Source of the DNA: Flavobacteriaceae bacterium
GTDB lineage: Bacteria; Bacteroidota; Bacteroidia; Flavobacteriales; Flavobacteriaceae
Length of the DNA stretch: 64,000 nucleotides
Direction of reading: 5' to 3'
Assembly: GCA_947453885.1 (NCBI GenBank)
Contig: CANGIF010000002.1
Span: forward strand, 62,001-126,000
In this document: piece by piece, positions 6,872-16,434 of the stretch
Layout of the letters: every line of letters begins with the position of its first letter
Position numbering within the stretch: the first letter of the stretch is position 1
Notes under the pieces: model-generated
Database searches by the model: none
The model's input: only the letters and a program-made list of their open reading frames with translations
Told to the model about the DNA's origin: nothing
Made by a program: the position numbers and the translations under genes

Positions 6872-9800
6872 TTAATTAACTACTTTTTTACTTACAACTG
6901 TTTGATCAAGAGAAGTTATTTGAACAATTAAAACCTGACTCCCCATTTCATTTGTATTAAAAGTTGTTTGTGCTGCATTAACATCCTTCTTTTCAAATAA
7001 AAGCTGCCCTCTAATGTCAAATACTTTTATATTATCAATAATAACTGAACCTGCGTTTATATTTAAAAGACCATCTTTTTTATATACAACTACACTGTTT
7101 TCTGTAAATTTTGGATTATTTGTACTAAGTGCAGTATTCTGATACAAAATGTCGAATCTGTTTTGGAAAACTCCAGTAGCAGAAGAAAAACTATAATTAC
7201 TAGATTTTAAACTTTGGATTATGCCTAGTTGGTTGTCTCTAATTAAAATGTCTTGATTTTGACTAAAAACACCCTCTGTTCTATTGATTGAAATTGTATA
7301 TGAATCTCCTGAATCTGTTCTAAATTGTAAAGGAGTAATATCATTTACATTAAAGTTCGATTTAGCATTTATTGTCAATTCATTACCATCAACTATTGAT
7401 GTTAAAGCTGTTTGGCTATCATTGAAGTAAACACCATCATAACCGTTATCATAACCATTAGTGGCATTTGGTATATAGGCTAACATATATTGTCCAAATT
7501 TTACACCAGAAGAACTTGTCAGATCCAACCAAAAACGATTCTTTTCAGTTGTTCTAAAAAATTGATCTACATTTTCACCTCTTCGCATTGAATTCGTAAA
7601 AACGATTGAACTTTTGTTAGGTTTAACTTTAACCATAAATCCTTGACCTACTGATATTAAATTATCGTCAAAATAAAAAGTATGCCCATTATTTCGGGTA
7701 CATCCTGCAACAGTACAAGTTGAATAAGATGTCATATTATACATATCATTAGTTTTTCTCCACAACCAAATAGAACCTTCAATGTTGTTTTGATTTTGAC
7801 TAATAAAGTCAGGAATTTGAATAGTAGAAGGATATGGATTTCCAACAGTATTATATCTTAAAGCAGTACTCCCACCATCAACTAAACCAGTTACATTTAT
7901 GGTTCCATTATTTAAATTACCTATAAAGTTACCATCAAAACGTTCAGGTTGATTAGTTCCTGGAGTTAAACTATTTGGACCGTTAAATGAAATCCAATTG
8001 TTAGGCATTCTTATCAAGTATCCTTTACCTACGGAAAAATTGGTTTGTAATGGATCAACCATTGTGTACAAATTACTTGTAGTGTTATAGGTATAAAACC
8101 TTCTGTTATTTGGTAAAACATTAGATGTTAATGGAGAAAAATCAAATAGTTTTTGAGTACCACTAACTGGAGATGACCAAAGTGTGTAATCCAATCTAAA
8201 TAAGGGAGACGATTTTCTTTTTACTGTTACAATTCCGTTATTAACAGCATCTGTCATTTGTAAAACATTTGAATCATTTTCCATCACAAAAGTACTACCC
8301 GGATCAACCGATATAGCACCAATAGTTGTAATATTATAACCCGTATTTAAAACAACATTTGCACCATTGGTTACCCACATTGTACACCCATATAAATTTA
8401 CCGAACCTGAATAATTTCCTTTAAAAACTATTGCTTTGGTTATTGTTGGATCATTAGGTTCTCCATTACTCCAATTTGATCCATTCCATACTGTAGTACC
8501 AATTGATACAGCTGAGTAATCAGAATATACTGAACTACAAGCTCCGTTTTGTACAATAGCTCTAAAATAGGTAGTTGAGTTTATTACGCCAATTTCTGAT
8601 CCATTTAAAGTAGCAGAACTAGAAGCAATATTTACTGGATTTGTGAAATTAGTATCTGTAGCACTTTGCCATTTTAAAACAGTTCCAATTTGTCCAGAAA
8701 TTGAAATATTTGAAGGATTTGATCCTGCACAAATTGTTTGCGAAGTAGTAACAACACCTCCATTTGACGAAGCATTAATTACTATAGAAATTGGATAAGC
8801 AATACTTGAACATCCAGAAGTACTTTTTACTGTTAATATAGCATTATAAGTGCCTACTAATGTTCCTGAAGGAATGGTTACTTCAATTGAATTTGAGGAT
8901 AATGCGATATTAGTTTTGTTTATAAATGAATTTGTAGGTGCAGTATTCCAAGTTAGACTGTAGGTAGATGGTGATCCTGAAGTGATGTTATAAAAATACG
9001 AGACTGTTTGATTAACATTTGAATAACAAGAATTGATGGTTGCATTTTGTAATGTTAATGTTGGGGCAGTAATGCTAGATGCAGAAATACTAATTGTTTT
9101 TGATACAGCTGCATTCGAACTTATTACAAAATTTCCGCTCATACCACTTACAGCTGATGCACTAAGTCTTGCATAAACTATAGTTGTATTTACAATATTT
9201 GAAACTGGATTTATTGATAATGTTCCTGAATAAGTTCCTGTACTATTTAATGAAATTTCATAACCATTAGGAGCCGTAACTATTAAATTTGAAATTAAAT
9301 TTGATGCGGAAATAGAAAAATTTTGAGACGATGAAGCTGTACTTTGACATGATGAAAATGAATTTAAAACTCCACTTGTTTGAATTTTAGGAACTACTAT
9401 AGTACATGTTCCATTATTACCATAATTGTTTACTACTCCTCCAGAAACTATACCTGTGTTTAATGTAAATGTTTTATCATTTGAAGAAGTGTTGAAATTT
9501 AATATTGGAACTCTAATTTGTTTGCTTGTTGTTCCAGCAGGAATACTTACTGAAGATGAAATTGTAATCCAAGAACCTCCATTTAAATACTGCATAGAAT
9601 TACCAAAATCAATACCACTAACTGCAGAAACACCTGTTAAAGTAGGTGTAAATGTAACATTAGTAGTGGCAGGAGAAGTTAAACTTACATTAAAAACAGC
9701 ATAACCAGCATTTACCAAAACTGAAGTATTTGATATCTTTAGAGTAGAATGTTCTTGTTGAATTTCCAATAAGTCATTTAATTCAATTTCTGAAGAATCA

Positions 9801-10243
9801 GTTTTAACCGTATCTCCATTTGTAAAAAGAGATTCATATCCAGGAATAACTAATAAGTATGCTTCTCCAGTTACTACAGAGTAGGAAGCATCTGTAGGTA
9901 TGAAATTGATAGCTGTAGTATCATTATTAACTTTTGATTTTCTTGAAACTATTCCATAAATTGTAATTAAATTACCATTTGCTGTAAAATAGGTAAGTAT
10001 TCCATTTTGATTATTCCCATTATTAAACGTAGGATTAGAAGCAACATCAGAAGTAAAACTGAATCCAGAACCTGTTAATAAAGTTATGCTTGAATAACGT
10101 ACTGTATTAATTCCATAAGTTGTTCCAAAAGCTTTGTAAACATTGTTAAAATACAATGAAGCTGCATTTGAATTAAATGAAACTAAAAAAACAAGTATAG
10201 CAATAATTTTAGTAACCGATTTAATTTTAAAAAATCTTAGCAT
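6872..10243 (-). CDS. Large T9SS-secreted surface protein with type A sorting domain
   Basis: A 1123-residue exported protein. Residues 1-28 form a signal peptide (KIIAILVFLVSFNSNA). Next comes an N-terminal region of unknown fold with alternating hydrophobic residues (about 29-165). A Calx-beta-like segment follows (about 170-285, VFNVSLTSPATTNVTFTPTL), then Ig-like repeats rich in Ser, Thr and Asn. Beyond about residue 580 is the WNGSNWSNGEPN module common in Flavobacteria adhesins. The last ~75 residues are a type A T9SS C-terminal domain (VVVYKKDGLLNINAG to SKKVVN). It should be released or anchored at the cell surface by T9SS. No catalytic motif was recognised, so adhesin or matrix protein is the likely role. 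It has its own well-formed promoter and no same-strand operon partner nearby. Confidence 0.88.
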   Translation of the reverse strand: MLRFFKIKSVTKIIAILVFLVSFNSNAASLYFNNVYKAFGTTYGINTVRYSSITLLTGSGFSFTSDVASNPTFNNGNNQNGILTYFTANGNLITIYGIVSRKSKVNNDTTAINFIPTDASYSVVTGEAYLLVIPGYESLFTNGDTVKTDSSEIELNDLLEIQQEHSTLKISNTSVLVNAGYAVFNVSLTSPATTNVTFTPTLTGVSAVSGIDFGNSMQYLNGGSWITISSSVSIPAGTTSKQIRVPILNFNTSSNDKTFTLNTGIVSGGVVNNYGNNGTCTIVVPKIQTSGVLNSFSSCQSTASSSQNFSISASNLISNLIVTAPNGYEISLNSTGTYSGTLSINPVSNIVNTTIVYARLSASAVSGMSGNFVISSNAAVSKTISISASSITAPTLTLQNATINSCYSNVNQTVSYFYNITSGSPSTYSLTWNTAPTNSFINKTNIALSSNSIEVTIPSGTLVGTYNAILTVKSTSGCSSIAYPISIVINASSNGGVVTTSQTICAGSNPSNISISGQIGTVLKWQSATDTNFTNPVNIASSSATLNGSEIGVINSTTYFRAIVQNGACSSVYSDYSAVSIGTTVWNGSNWSNGEPNDPTITKAIVFKGNYSGSVNLYGCTMWVTNGANVVLNTGYNITTIGAISVDPGSTFVMENDSNVLQMTDAVNNGIVTVKRKSSPLFRLDYTLWSSPVSGTQKLFDFSPLTSNVLPNNRRFYTYNTTSNLYTMVDPLQTNFSVGKGYLIRMPNNWISFNGPNSLTPGTNQPERFDGNFIGNLNNGTINVTGLVDGGSTALRYNTVGNPYPSTIQIPDFISQNQNNIEGSIWLWRKTNDMYNMTSYSTCTVAGCTRNNGHTFYFDDNLISVGQGFMVKVKPNKSSIVFTNSMRRGENVDQFFRTTEKNRFWLDLTSSSGVKFGQYMLAYIPNATNGYDNGYDGVYFNDSQTALTSIVDGNELTINAKSNFNVNDITPLQFRTDSGDSYTISINRTEGVFSQNQDILIRDNQLGIIQSLKSSNYSFSSATGVFQNRFDILYQNTALSTNNPKFTENSVVVYKKDGLLNINAGSVIIDNIKVFDIRGQLLFEKKDVNAAQTTFNTNEMGSQVLIVQITSLDQTVVSKKVVN

Positions 10244-10583
10244 AATTTTAATTTATAATTTTAAATTTTTATTCCACTTATTCCCTAAAACATACCACTT
10301 ATTAATTTGAAATGAAATTTCTTTAAAATTTCTTATGGATATGTATTTTAAATTTTATGTTTGTGGATAAATCCATTTTTTAATAAAACCTCTAAAATTT
10401 AAACGGGGGTGCAAAATTACATGACTTTTATCATGTTACAAACTTGATTTATAAATATTTTATGATTATATTTAGTTATTAACAAACTAAATCGTTGTAG
10501 TTAATATTTTTTATACTTTAACTTTCCTTTAAAATAACATAATTATCATTTTAACAGAAAAACAAGGTTATTTTATTAATAAT
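10244..10583. other. 340-bp intergenic region between hisS and the T9SS protein gene
   Basis: This AT-rich gap contains the promoter of the T9SS protein gene (10412-10441), a leader of roughly 160 bases, and the 3' flank of hisS. A weak imperfect pairing (AAAATAAC at 10531 with GTTATTTT at 10567) could form behind hisS, but its 28-base loop makes it a poor terminator. I see no ORF or RNA gene in it. Confidence 0.6.
10412..10441 (-). promoter_or_regulatory. Bacteroidetes-type promoter of the T9SS protein gene
   Basis: Read on the minus strand, TTTG (-33 element) is followed by exactly 19 bases and then TAATTTTG (-7 element, pattern TAnnTTTG). The match to the Bacteroidetes consensus is complete at both elements. 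The predicted start of transcription near 10405 leaves a leader of about 160 bases before the ATG. Confidence 0.75.
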
Positions 10584-11948
10584 TTAATTTTTTTCAAGAA
10601 GACAAACCAAAGTGTCAAAATCCACAACTGATTGTTCACCTGAAAGTAAGTTTTTAATACTGTATTGTCCCTCTTTTACTTCTTTCATCACATACATAAA
10701 GTTGCTTTTTTCTGCAAATTTAAATTGCTTGTCCATTTTTACAGTATCCGGGTACAATTCAGCTTGAATGTTTAAATTTCTTAGTTTTTGAATGGTTTGT
10801 AACGATTCTAAAACAGTGTTTTCACCAGAATTCAAAAACAAGATTTTTAATGATGTAGTAATAGTATTTGGAAAAAGCGATAATTCGTCTACTACTAAGT
10901 AAATTCTATCTAATCCAAAAGAAATTCCTACGCCACTCATGTTTTTAAGACCAAATATTCCTGTTAAATCGTCGTACCTTCCTCCGCCTCCTATCGACCC
11001 CATCGCTACTGTTTTGGGAGGTGCTACTTCAAAAATAGCTCCAGTGTAATAGTTTAAACCTCTAGCAAGAGTTACATCTAAATCTAAAGTTGAAGTTTGT
11101 AGTCCAATTTTTGAAATTTGATTATAAATAAATTGTATCTCAGCTATCCCATTTCTTCCTTCTAGGGAAGCGCTTAATAGAGTAGAAAGTTTGTCAATTC
11201 TTTCTTGAATGGATCCAGTAAAGTTGAATAAAGGTTGTACTTTTTCTATTGCTAATTCAGAAATGCCTTTTTCTAACATTTCTTTTTTAACGCCCTCTTC
11301 CCCTATTTTATCTAATTTATCTAAAGCTACAGTAAAATCAAGTAATTTATCCGTTGCTCCTATTACTTCTGCAATTCCTGATAAAATTTTGCGATTATTG
11401 ATTTTTAATGTTACGCCTTTTAAATCTAAATCGGTAAAAACGGCATCGTAAAGTAGTAACAACTCTGTTTCCTGCCATAATGAAGTTGAACCTATAACGT
11501 CCGCATCACATTGGTAAAACTCTCTGAAACGTCCTTTTTGTGGTCGATCTGCTCGCCAAACGGGCTGAATTTGGTATCTTTTGAATGGAAAATATAATTC
11601 ACTTTGATGTTGTACTACATACCTAGCAAAAGGAACTGTTAAATCATACCTAAGTGCTTTCTCAGCTATTTTTGGCGTTAGTTGTTTGGATGTATAGGTA
11701 TTTAATTCTGAAATATTGATTTTCTCTAAATAATCACCAGAATTAAGAATTTTAAAAATTAAACGATCTCCTTCTTCACCATATTTACCCATTAAAGTTT
11801 CGGAATTTTCAAAAGAAGGTGTTTCAATTGGCTGGTATCCATATTTTTCAAAATTAGTTTTAATAATCTGAATAATGTAATTTCTTTTAGCCAATTCAAT
11901 TGCCGAAAAATCACGAGTACCTTTTGGAATGCTTGTTTTTGATGCCAT
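10584..11948 (-). CDS. hisS: Histidyl-tRNA synthetase
   Basis: This class II aminoacyl-tRNA synthetase charges tRNA-His in the cytoplasm. The 454-residue protein has motif 1 near the N-terminus (SIPKGTRDF to YGYQPIETPSFE), motif 2 in QPVWRADRPQKGRFREFYQCD, the histidine-binding LARGLNYYTGAIFEV, the GGGGRYDDL loop and motif 3 in GVGISFGLDRIY. An anticodon-binding domain fills the last ~95 residues. The length is normal for the family. Upstream on the minus strand is GATATTTGC (around 12008-12017), a near match to the -7 element. The gene is divergent from the MacB-type permease. Confidence 0.97.
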   Translation of the reverse strand: MASKTSIPKGTRDFSAIELAKRNYIIQIIKTNFEKYGYQPIETPSFENSETLMGKYGEEGDRLIFKILNSGDYLEKINISELNTYTSKQLTPKIAEKALRYDLTVPFARYVVQHQSELYFPFKRYQIQPVWRADRPQKGRFREFYQCDADVIGSTSLWQETELLLLYDAVFTDLDLKGVTLKINNRKILSGIAEVIGATDKLLDFTVALDKLDKIGEEGVKKEMLEKGISELAIEKVQPLFNFTGSIQERIDKLSTLLSASLEGRNGIAEIQFIYNQISKIGLQTSTLDLDVTLARGLNYYTGAIFEVAPPKTVAMGSIGGGGRYDDLTGIFGLKNMSGVGISFGLDRIYLVVDELSLFPNTITTSLKILFLNSGENTVLESLQTIQKLRNLNIQAELYPDTVKMDKQFKFAEKSNFMYVMKEVKEGQYSIKNLLSGEQSVVDFDTLVCLLEKN

Positions 11949-12141
11949 TTACTATTGAGAATTTTTAAAGATGCTTTACTTAAGAAATTATTTTTTGTTA
12001 AATCAAGGTGCAAATATCCTATTTTTTTAAATAGGGTTGTACTTTTACGAAAACAAAATTGTAACAAAAATTATACAATAGAGTCCAACTGTTACAAAAC
12101 AAAATGTTTGAGTTGCAACCCTACTAAATTACCTAAAAATA

Positions 12142-13383
12142 ATGTTTAAATTATTTCGAGAAAATGTTAAAATAGCTTTAAGCTCAATTAGAACCCAGTT
12201 GCTCCGAACAGTACTTACCGTTTTTATTATTGCTATTGGAATTTGGGCACTAGTTGGTATTTTATCTGTAATTTCTGCTTTAGAAAATACAATTGCTACT
12301 AATTTTGCCTCAATGGGTTCCAATACTTTCAATATTAACCAATATGATTTCAACAGAAACAGTAGAGGAAATGGTGAGGTTGATAAAGTAAATCCAACTA
12401 TTTCATATCCTGAAGCAGTAGCTTTTAAAGAAAAATTCGATTTTCCATACACCCAAACCTCATTATCGTTTACTGCTACATCTAAAGCTGAAGTTAAATT
12501 TGAGGACAAAAAAACTGACCCTGAAATATCAGTTTTAGGTGTTGATGAATTTTTTATCGTCAACTCAGGATTGGAAACTGTTTTGGGTAGAAATTTCACT
12601 CGTTTTGATGTACAAAACAACACTTATAACTGCATTGTTGGTTCTGATTTTCAAAAAGGATTGCTTAAAGACATGAACCCTTTAGATAAAATAATTGCTA
12701 TTAGAGGTGCTAAATTCAAAGTAATTGGTGTTTTAAAAGAAAAAGGATCTACTTTTGGTAAAAGTCAGGATTTAAGAGTTTTAATTCCTATTCAAGTTGC
12801 AAGATCTTTGTTTACCGCACCTAATATTAATTATTCCATAAGTTCAATGGTAAGTAAAAACGAACTTCTTGATGCTGCTGTTGATAATGCAATAATTACC
12901 ATGAGACGAGTAAGAAAATTAAGTCCTGTACAAGATTTGAATTTTTCAATTTCAAGAAGTGACGACTTGATTCACAAAATCCAAGATTTAACTGGCTATT
13001 TAACAATGGCTGCAATTGTTATTGGTTTAATTACAATTTTAGGTTCGTCAATTGCGTTAATGAATATAATGATTGTTTCAGTTACAGAGCGAACTAGAGA
13101 AATTGGTGTACGAAAAGCATTGGGTGCTAAGCGTTCAACAATTGCTTTTCAATTTTTTATAGAAACATTAGTTATTGGTCAAATAGGTGGAGCGGTAGGT
13201 ACAATTCTAGGAATTCTTTCAGGTTTTGGAATTTCTTATGCAATGGGATTCAGTTTTGTAATTCCTTGGGGAGCCATTTTAGGTGCGTTCATTGTAAGTT
13301 TTTTAGTTGCAATTTCTTCTGGACTATACCCTGCTATTAAAGCTGCACTTTTAGACCCTATTGAAGCATTACGTTATGAATAA
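12142..13383 (+). CDS. ABC transporter permease of the MacB/FtsX type
   Basis: A 413-residue permease with the four-helix MacB layout: one helix near the N-terminus (LLRTVLTVFIIAIGIWALVGI), a periplasmic MacB-PCD domain (about 45-280), and three C-terminal helices forming the FtsX domain. The conserved cytoplasmic loop TERTREIGVRKALGAKRSTI is present. Such proteins couple ATP hydrolysis to mechanical work in the periplasm, exporting lipoproteins, peptides or drugs, but the ATPase partner is not adjacent. The stop codon region overlaps the 3' end of prmC by 10 bp on the opposite strand. The substrate is unknown. Confidence 0.9.
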   Translation: MFKLFRENVKIALSSIRTQLLRTVLTVFIIAIGIWALVGILSVISALENTIATNFASMGSNTFNINQYDFNRNSRGNGEVDKVNPTISYPEAVAFKEKFDFPYTQTSLSFTATSKAEVKFEDKKTDPEISVLGVDEFFIVNSGLETVLGRNFTRFDVQNNTYNCIVGSDFQKGLLKDMNPLDKIIAIRGAKFKVIGVLKEKGSTFGKSQDLRVLIPIQVARSLFTAPNINYSISSMVSKNELLDAAVDNAIITMRRVRKLSPVQDLNFSISRSDDLIHKIQDLTGYLTMAAIVIGLITILGSSIALMNIMIVSVTERTREIGVRKALGAKRSTIAFQFFIETLVIGQIGGAVGTILGILSGFGISYAMGFSFVIPWGAILGAFIVSFLVAISSGLYPAIKAALLDPIEALRYE

Positions 13384-14222
13384 TTAGCAGCTATCATTCT
13401 GTCATTATTGTAAATATCTTTAAACACTTCAATATTTTTAAAATTCATTTTACTTAGCATTTCTTCAGTTTCTTTTGCCAAATATTGATTGATTTCAAAA
13501 TACAATTGCCCGTTTTTATTTAGGTTTTTTCGGGCAATTTCAGCAATTTTTTCATAATATAAAAGTGGATTATTATCTGAAACAAAAAGAGCTAAATGAG
13601 GCTCAAAATCTAACACATTTTTGCTCATATTTTCCTTTTCTAAATTTCTAACATAAGGTGGATTTGAAACAATAATATCGAAATTTTGATTTAAAAAATT
13701 GGTTTTCAATATATCTTTTTTACTGAACTGAACTTTTACATTGTTTAGTTTTGAATTTTTTGTTGCAATTAAAAGTGCTTCTTCTGATACATCTAAAGCA
13801 TGAACTTCAAAATTTGGTTTTATTTTAGCTAACGAAATGGCTATACAACCCGAACCTGTTCCAATATCTAAAATTGTTACTTTTTCATTACTTTTATTTC
13901 GATTGCAAATCAGTTCAACTAACTCTTCTGTTTCAGGTCTTGGAATTAATGTATGTTTATTTACTTCAAACTGTAAGCCACTAAAAGAAGTTTCTCCTAA
14001 AATATATTGTATAGGCTCTTGATTTTTCAATTGTTCTAAAATTGATTTCCACAAACCAATTTCGCATTCATTAGCTTCACTTTCAGGATTTAAAGCAATA
14101 TCTATTCTTTTTAAATTATGAATTTTACGAAGTACTAAATAGTAAAATTGTTCAATTTCTAAAACGTCAAAAAAAGGTGATAACTCTTCTATAAAAAGAG
14201 TTTTAAAGTATTTAATTTTCAT
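13374..14222 (-). CDS. prmC: Peptide chain release factor N5-glutamine methyltransferase
   Basis: PrmC methylates the glutamine of the GGQ motif in release factors RF1 and RF2 and so improves termination of translation. The 282-residue protein has the helical N-terminal release-factor-binding domain, ending with EPIQYILGETSFSG, and TLIPRPETEELVEL. The SAM motif ILDIGTGSGCIAISLA and the catalytic NPPYVRNLE follow. It lies 9 bp downstream of a GNAT gene and ends convergently on the MacB-type permease gene. The prmC/GNAT pair divergent from ribD is, as I recall, a common arrangement in Flavobacteriaceae. Confidence 0.95.
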   Translation of the reverse strand: MKIKYFKTLFIEELSPFFDVLEIEQFYYLVLRKIHNLKRIDIALNPESEANECEIGLWKSILEQLKNQEPIQYILGETSFSGLQFEVNKHTLIPRPETEELVELICNRNKSNEKVTILDIGTGSGCIAISLAKIKPNFEVHALDVSEEALLIATKNSKLNNVKVQFSKKDILKTNFLNQNFDIIVSNPPYVRNLEKENMSKNVLDFEPHLALFVSDNNPLLYYEKIAEIARKNLNKNGQLYFEINQYLAKETEEMLSKMNFKNIEVFKDIYNNDRMIAANYS

Positions 14223-14231
14223 TGTAAAAAT

Positions 14232-14732
14232 TTAGTTTCTTTGGTTTAAATCTAATAGCATTTTTACTGAACAACTGGTATGTCCAGTACTTCCAACAAT
14301 TTCATTAGTATATTCAAATCCAATTTTTTTATACAAGTTTTGAGCAATTTCCATTTCAGACAATGTTTCGAGGTACATTTTGGTATAGCCCATTAATTTT
14401 GCATGTTCAATACACTTTTGAATAATAGCAATTCCATATCCTTTACCTCTTACACTATCATCTAAATACATTTTTTGCAATTCGCAAACAAATTCTATTG
14501 AAGTAGCATTTATGTATTCAATCGGAGCAATACCAGCACCTCCATATACTTTATCTGGTGTCGCTAAAACAAAATAACATGTTCTAGGTTTTGAATAGGT
14601 TTCAAACATAAAATCTAATTCTGTATCTGCAAAAGCGGTACCTACTTTGGGATATTTATTTTCAATAAAAATAGTTCTAATTACATTTGCAATTTGAACA
14701 TTATCGGAAAATTCAATTGCTCTAATTAACAT
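14232..14732 (-). CDS. GNAT family N-acetyltransferase
   Basis: A 166-residue GNAT fold protein. The acetyl-CoA pyrophosphate-binding loop is visible as VRGKGYGIAIIQKCIEHA (about residues 95-112), preceded by the strand ELQKMYLDD and followed by YLETLSEMEIAQNLYKKIGFEY, the usual motif B. The acceptor substrate is unknown. It heads the two-gene operon with prmC. A minus-strand -7 element TATATTTG (14810 to 14803) lies about 70 bases upstream in the region shared with ribD. Confidence 0.85.
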   Translation of the reverse strand: MLIRAIEFSDNVQIANVIRTIFIENKYPKVGTAFADTELDFMFETYSKPRTCYFVLATPDKVYGGAGIAPIEYINATSIEFVCELQKMYLDDSVRGKGYGIAIIQKCIEHAKLMGYTKMYLETLSEMEIAQNLYKKIGFEYTNEIVGSTGHTSCSVKMLLDLNQRN

Positions 14733-14786
14733 TTACCTAAAAAATTATAAAAGTTATACCCACGAAATAAAATCAAAATGGTGCTA

Positions 14787-14819
14787 TTTGGAAATTATGT
14801 AACAAATATAGTATTTTTG
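14787..14819 (+). promoter_or_regulatory. Promoter abutting the ribD start codon, likely leaderless transcript
   Basis: TTTG (14787-14790) is followed after 21 bases by TATTTTTG (14812-14819). The last G is only 4 bases before the ATG, so transcription would begin at or within the first codon. The spacing is slightly longer than the ideal 19-20. Confidence 0.55.
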
Positions 14820-14823
14820 TTAA

Positions 14824-15834
14824 ATGGATGACCATGAAAAATACATTAAAAGATGTTTAGAATTGGCTAAAAACGGATTAGGAAATACATACCCTAACCC
14901 ATTAGTAGGTAGCGTAATAGTTAATAACGGTAAGATTATTGGAGAAGGTTGGCATCAAAAATCGGGTGGAAATCATGCTGAAGTAAATGCTATTCTTGCA
15001 GTAAAAAACAAAAAATTACTAAAGGAAGCCACTTTATATGTCAATTTAGAACCTTGTAGCCATTTTGGAAAAACTCCTCCCTGCACAAATTTAATCATTG
15101 AAAATCAAATTCCGAATGTTGTAATTGGATCTCTTGATACCAATCCTGTAGTTTCTGGTAAAGGGATTAAGAAGCTTCAAGAAGCAAATAGAAATGTTAA
15201 AGTTGGTGTTTTAGCTGAACAATGTTTTGAAGTTAATAAACGTTTTTTTACTTTCCATCAACAAAAAAGACCCTATATTATATTAAAATGGGCACAGTCA
15301 ATAGATAATTTTATCGCCCCCAAAAAAAAGTTGGAATCAAAACCTGTATGGATAACTAATAAATATTCAAGACAGTTGGTTCACAAATGGCGCAGTGAAG
15401 AAGAAGCTGTTTTAGTTGGTACAAAAACAGTTTTAGATGACAATCCTAGTCTTACAACAAGAGATTGGTATGGAAATAATCCAGTACGAATTGTTTTAGA
15501 TAAAATGAATTGTATTTCAAAACAAAATCATATCTTTGATAATGATGCAAAGACGGTGGTGCTTTCTGAAAATGAAATTGATTTTAATTCCGTTACTACA
15601 GCTGAAGAAGTTGTTTCATTTTTATACAAGCAAAACATTCAATCTGTTATTGTTGAAGGTGGAACTAAAACTATAAATTCTTTTATTGATTCTAATTTAT
15701 GGGATGAAGCAAGAGTTTTTATGGGAACCGCTGCTTTTTTTGAAGGAACTATTGCTCCAATTATAAATAAAAAAACAAAATTTGAAACAACCATTTTAGA
15801 GGATAAACTTTTAATTTTTTATAACAATGATTAA
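14824..15834 (+). CDS. ribD: Bifunctional riboflavin deaminase/reductase
   Basis: RibD carries out the second and third steps of riboflavin synthesis: deamination of the diaminopyrimidine and reduction of the ribosyl side chain. The 336-residue protein has an N-terminal zinc deaminase domain with GGNHAEVNAI (ligand His and catalytic Glu) and LEPCSHFGKTPPC (ligand cysteines). The C-terminal reductase domain starts near residue 155 (PYIILKWAQSIDNFIA) and includes VEGGTKTINSFI. The start gives the typical HEKYIKRCLELAKNGLG opening. It overlaps the HAD gene by 8 bp, so the two are translationally coupled. Other rib genes are not in the window. Confidence 0.96.
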   Translation: MDDHEKYIKRCLELAKNGLGNTYPNPLVGSVIVNNGKIIGEGWHQKSGGNHAEVNAILAVKNKKLLKEATLYVNLEPCSHFGKTPPCTNLIIENQIPNVVIGSLDTNPVVSGKGIKKLQEANRNVKVGVLAEQCFEVNKRFFTFHQQKRPYIILKWAQSIDNFIAPKKKLESKPVWITNKYSRQLVHKWRSEEEAVLVGTKTVLDDNPSLTTRDWYGNNPVRIVLDKMNCISKQNHIFDNDAKTVVLSENEIDFNSVTTAEEVVSFLYKQNIQSVIVEGGTKTINSFIDSNLWDEARVFMGTAAFFEGTIAPIINKKTKFETTILEDKLLIFYNND

Positions 15835-16429
15835 TACTATAATATTTGATTTTGGTGATATTTTTGTTAATTTGAATAAACAAGAAACAATTGATGAATT
15901 TAAAAAACTAGGATTAGACGGTCCAAATGCGGACTTAGTTAAACTAAATACACAATTTGAAAAAGGACATATTTCTGAAAATGATTTTGTAAATGGATTT
16001 AAGAAATACATACCAAAAGCTTCTGATAATGAAATTAGAAATGCCTGGAACACCGTAATAGGTGAATTTCCTCTCTATCGTTTGGAATTTCTTCAAATGC
16101 TTGTAGGTAAGTACAAAATGTTTTTGTTGACAAATACAGACAGTATCCACATTGATTATTTTGAACAAAAAGTTGGCGAATCTTTTTCTCGAGACTTTTA
16201 TCAATGTTTTGAGAAAGTATATTATTCTTATGAAATGGGTAAAAGAAAACCAGAAATTGAAATTTATACTGAATTATTAAAAAAACACGATTTATCTCCA
16301 AGAAGAACCTTGTTTATTGATGATAAAAAAGAGAATACTGATGCAGCTGCATCGCTTGGAATTCAAGTGTGGAATTTAAAAGTGGGTGAAGAAGATGTTG
16401 TTGACTTATTTGAAAAAAAAATATTTTAA
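15827..16429 (+). CDS. HAD superfamily hydrolase (YihX-like)
   Basis: A 200-residue HAD phosphatase-like protein. Motif I is IIFDFGDIFVN, where the nucleophile Asp is present but the usual second Asp (DxD) is Gly, as in the YihX-like DxG group. Motif II is LLTNTDS, the motif III lysine lies in YEMGKRKPEIEIY, and motif IV is TLFIDDKKENTDAA. The alpha-helical cap is inserted after motif I. A sugar phosphate or nucleotide phosphatase role is plausible. The overlap with ribD would fit removal of phosphate from a riboflavin intermediate, but that is inference from position. Confidence 0.85.
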   Translation: MINTIIFDFGDIFVNLNKQETIDEFKKLGLDGPNADLVKLNTQFEKGHISENDFVNGFKKYIPKASDNEIRNAWNTVIGEFPLYRLEFLQMLVGKYKMFLLTNTDSIHIDYFEQKVGESFSRDFYQCFEKVYYSYEMGKRKPEIEIYTELLKKHDLSPRRTLFIDDKKENTDAAASLGIQVWNLKVGEEDVVDLFEKKIF

Positions 16430-16434
16430 ACTAA

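Noticed and set aside
11792-12067. 91-residue ORF at the hisS 5' end
   Set aside because: It overlaps the start of hisS in another frame and runs through the promoter region; not credible.
12129-12623. 164-residue minus-strand ORF over the MacB-type permease
   Set aside because: It is the antisense shadow of a well-supported permease gene and has no signature of its own.
13374-13383. Convergent gene overlap of permease and prmC (and 21 bp at 51200-51220) as antisense regulation
   Set aside because: Short 3' overlaps are common in compact bacterial genomes and nothing else points to regulation.
15827-16429. Inactive HAD because the second Asp of motif I is Gly
   Set aside because: A known YihX-like HAD group has DxG in this place and the other motifs are intact, so inactivity is not supported.
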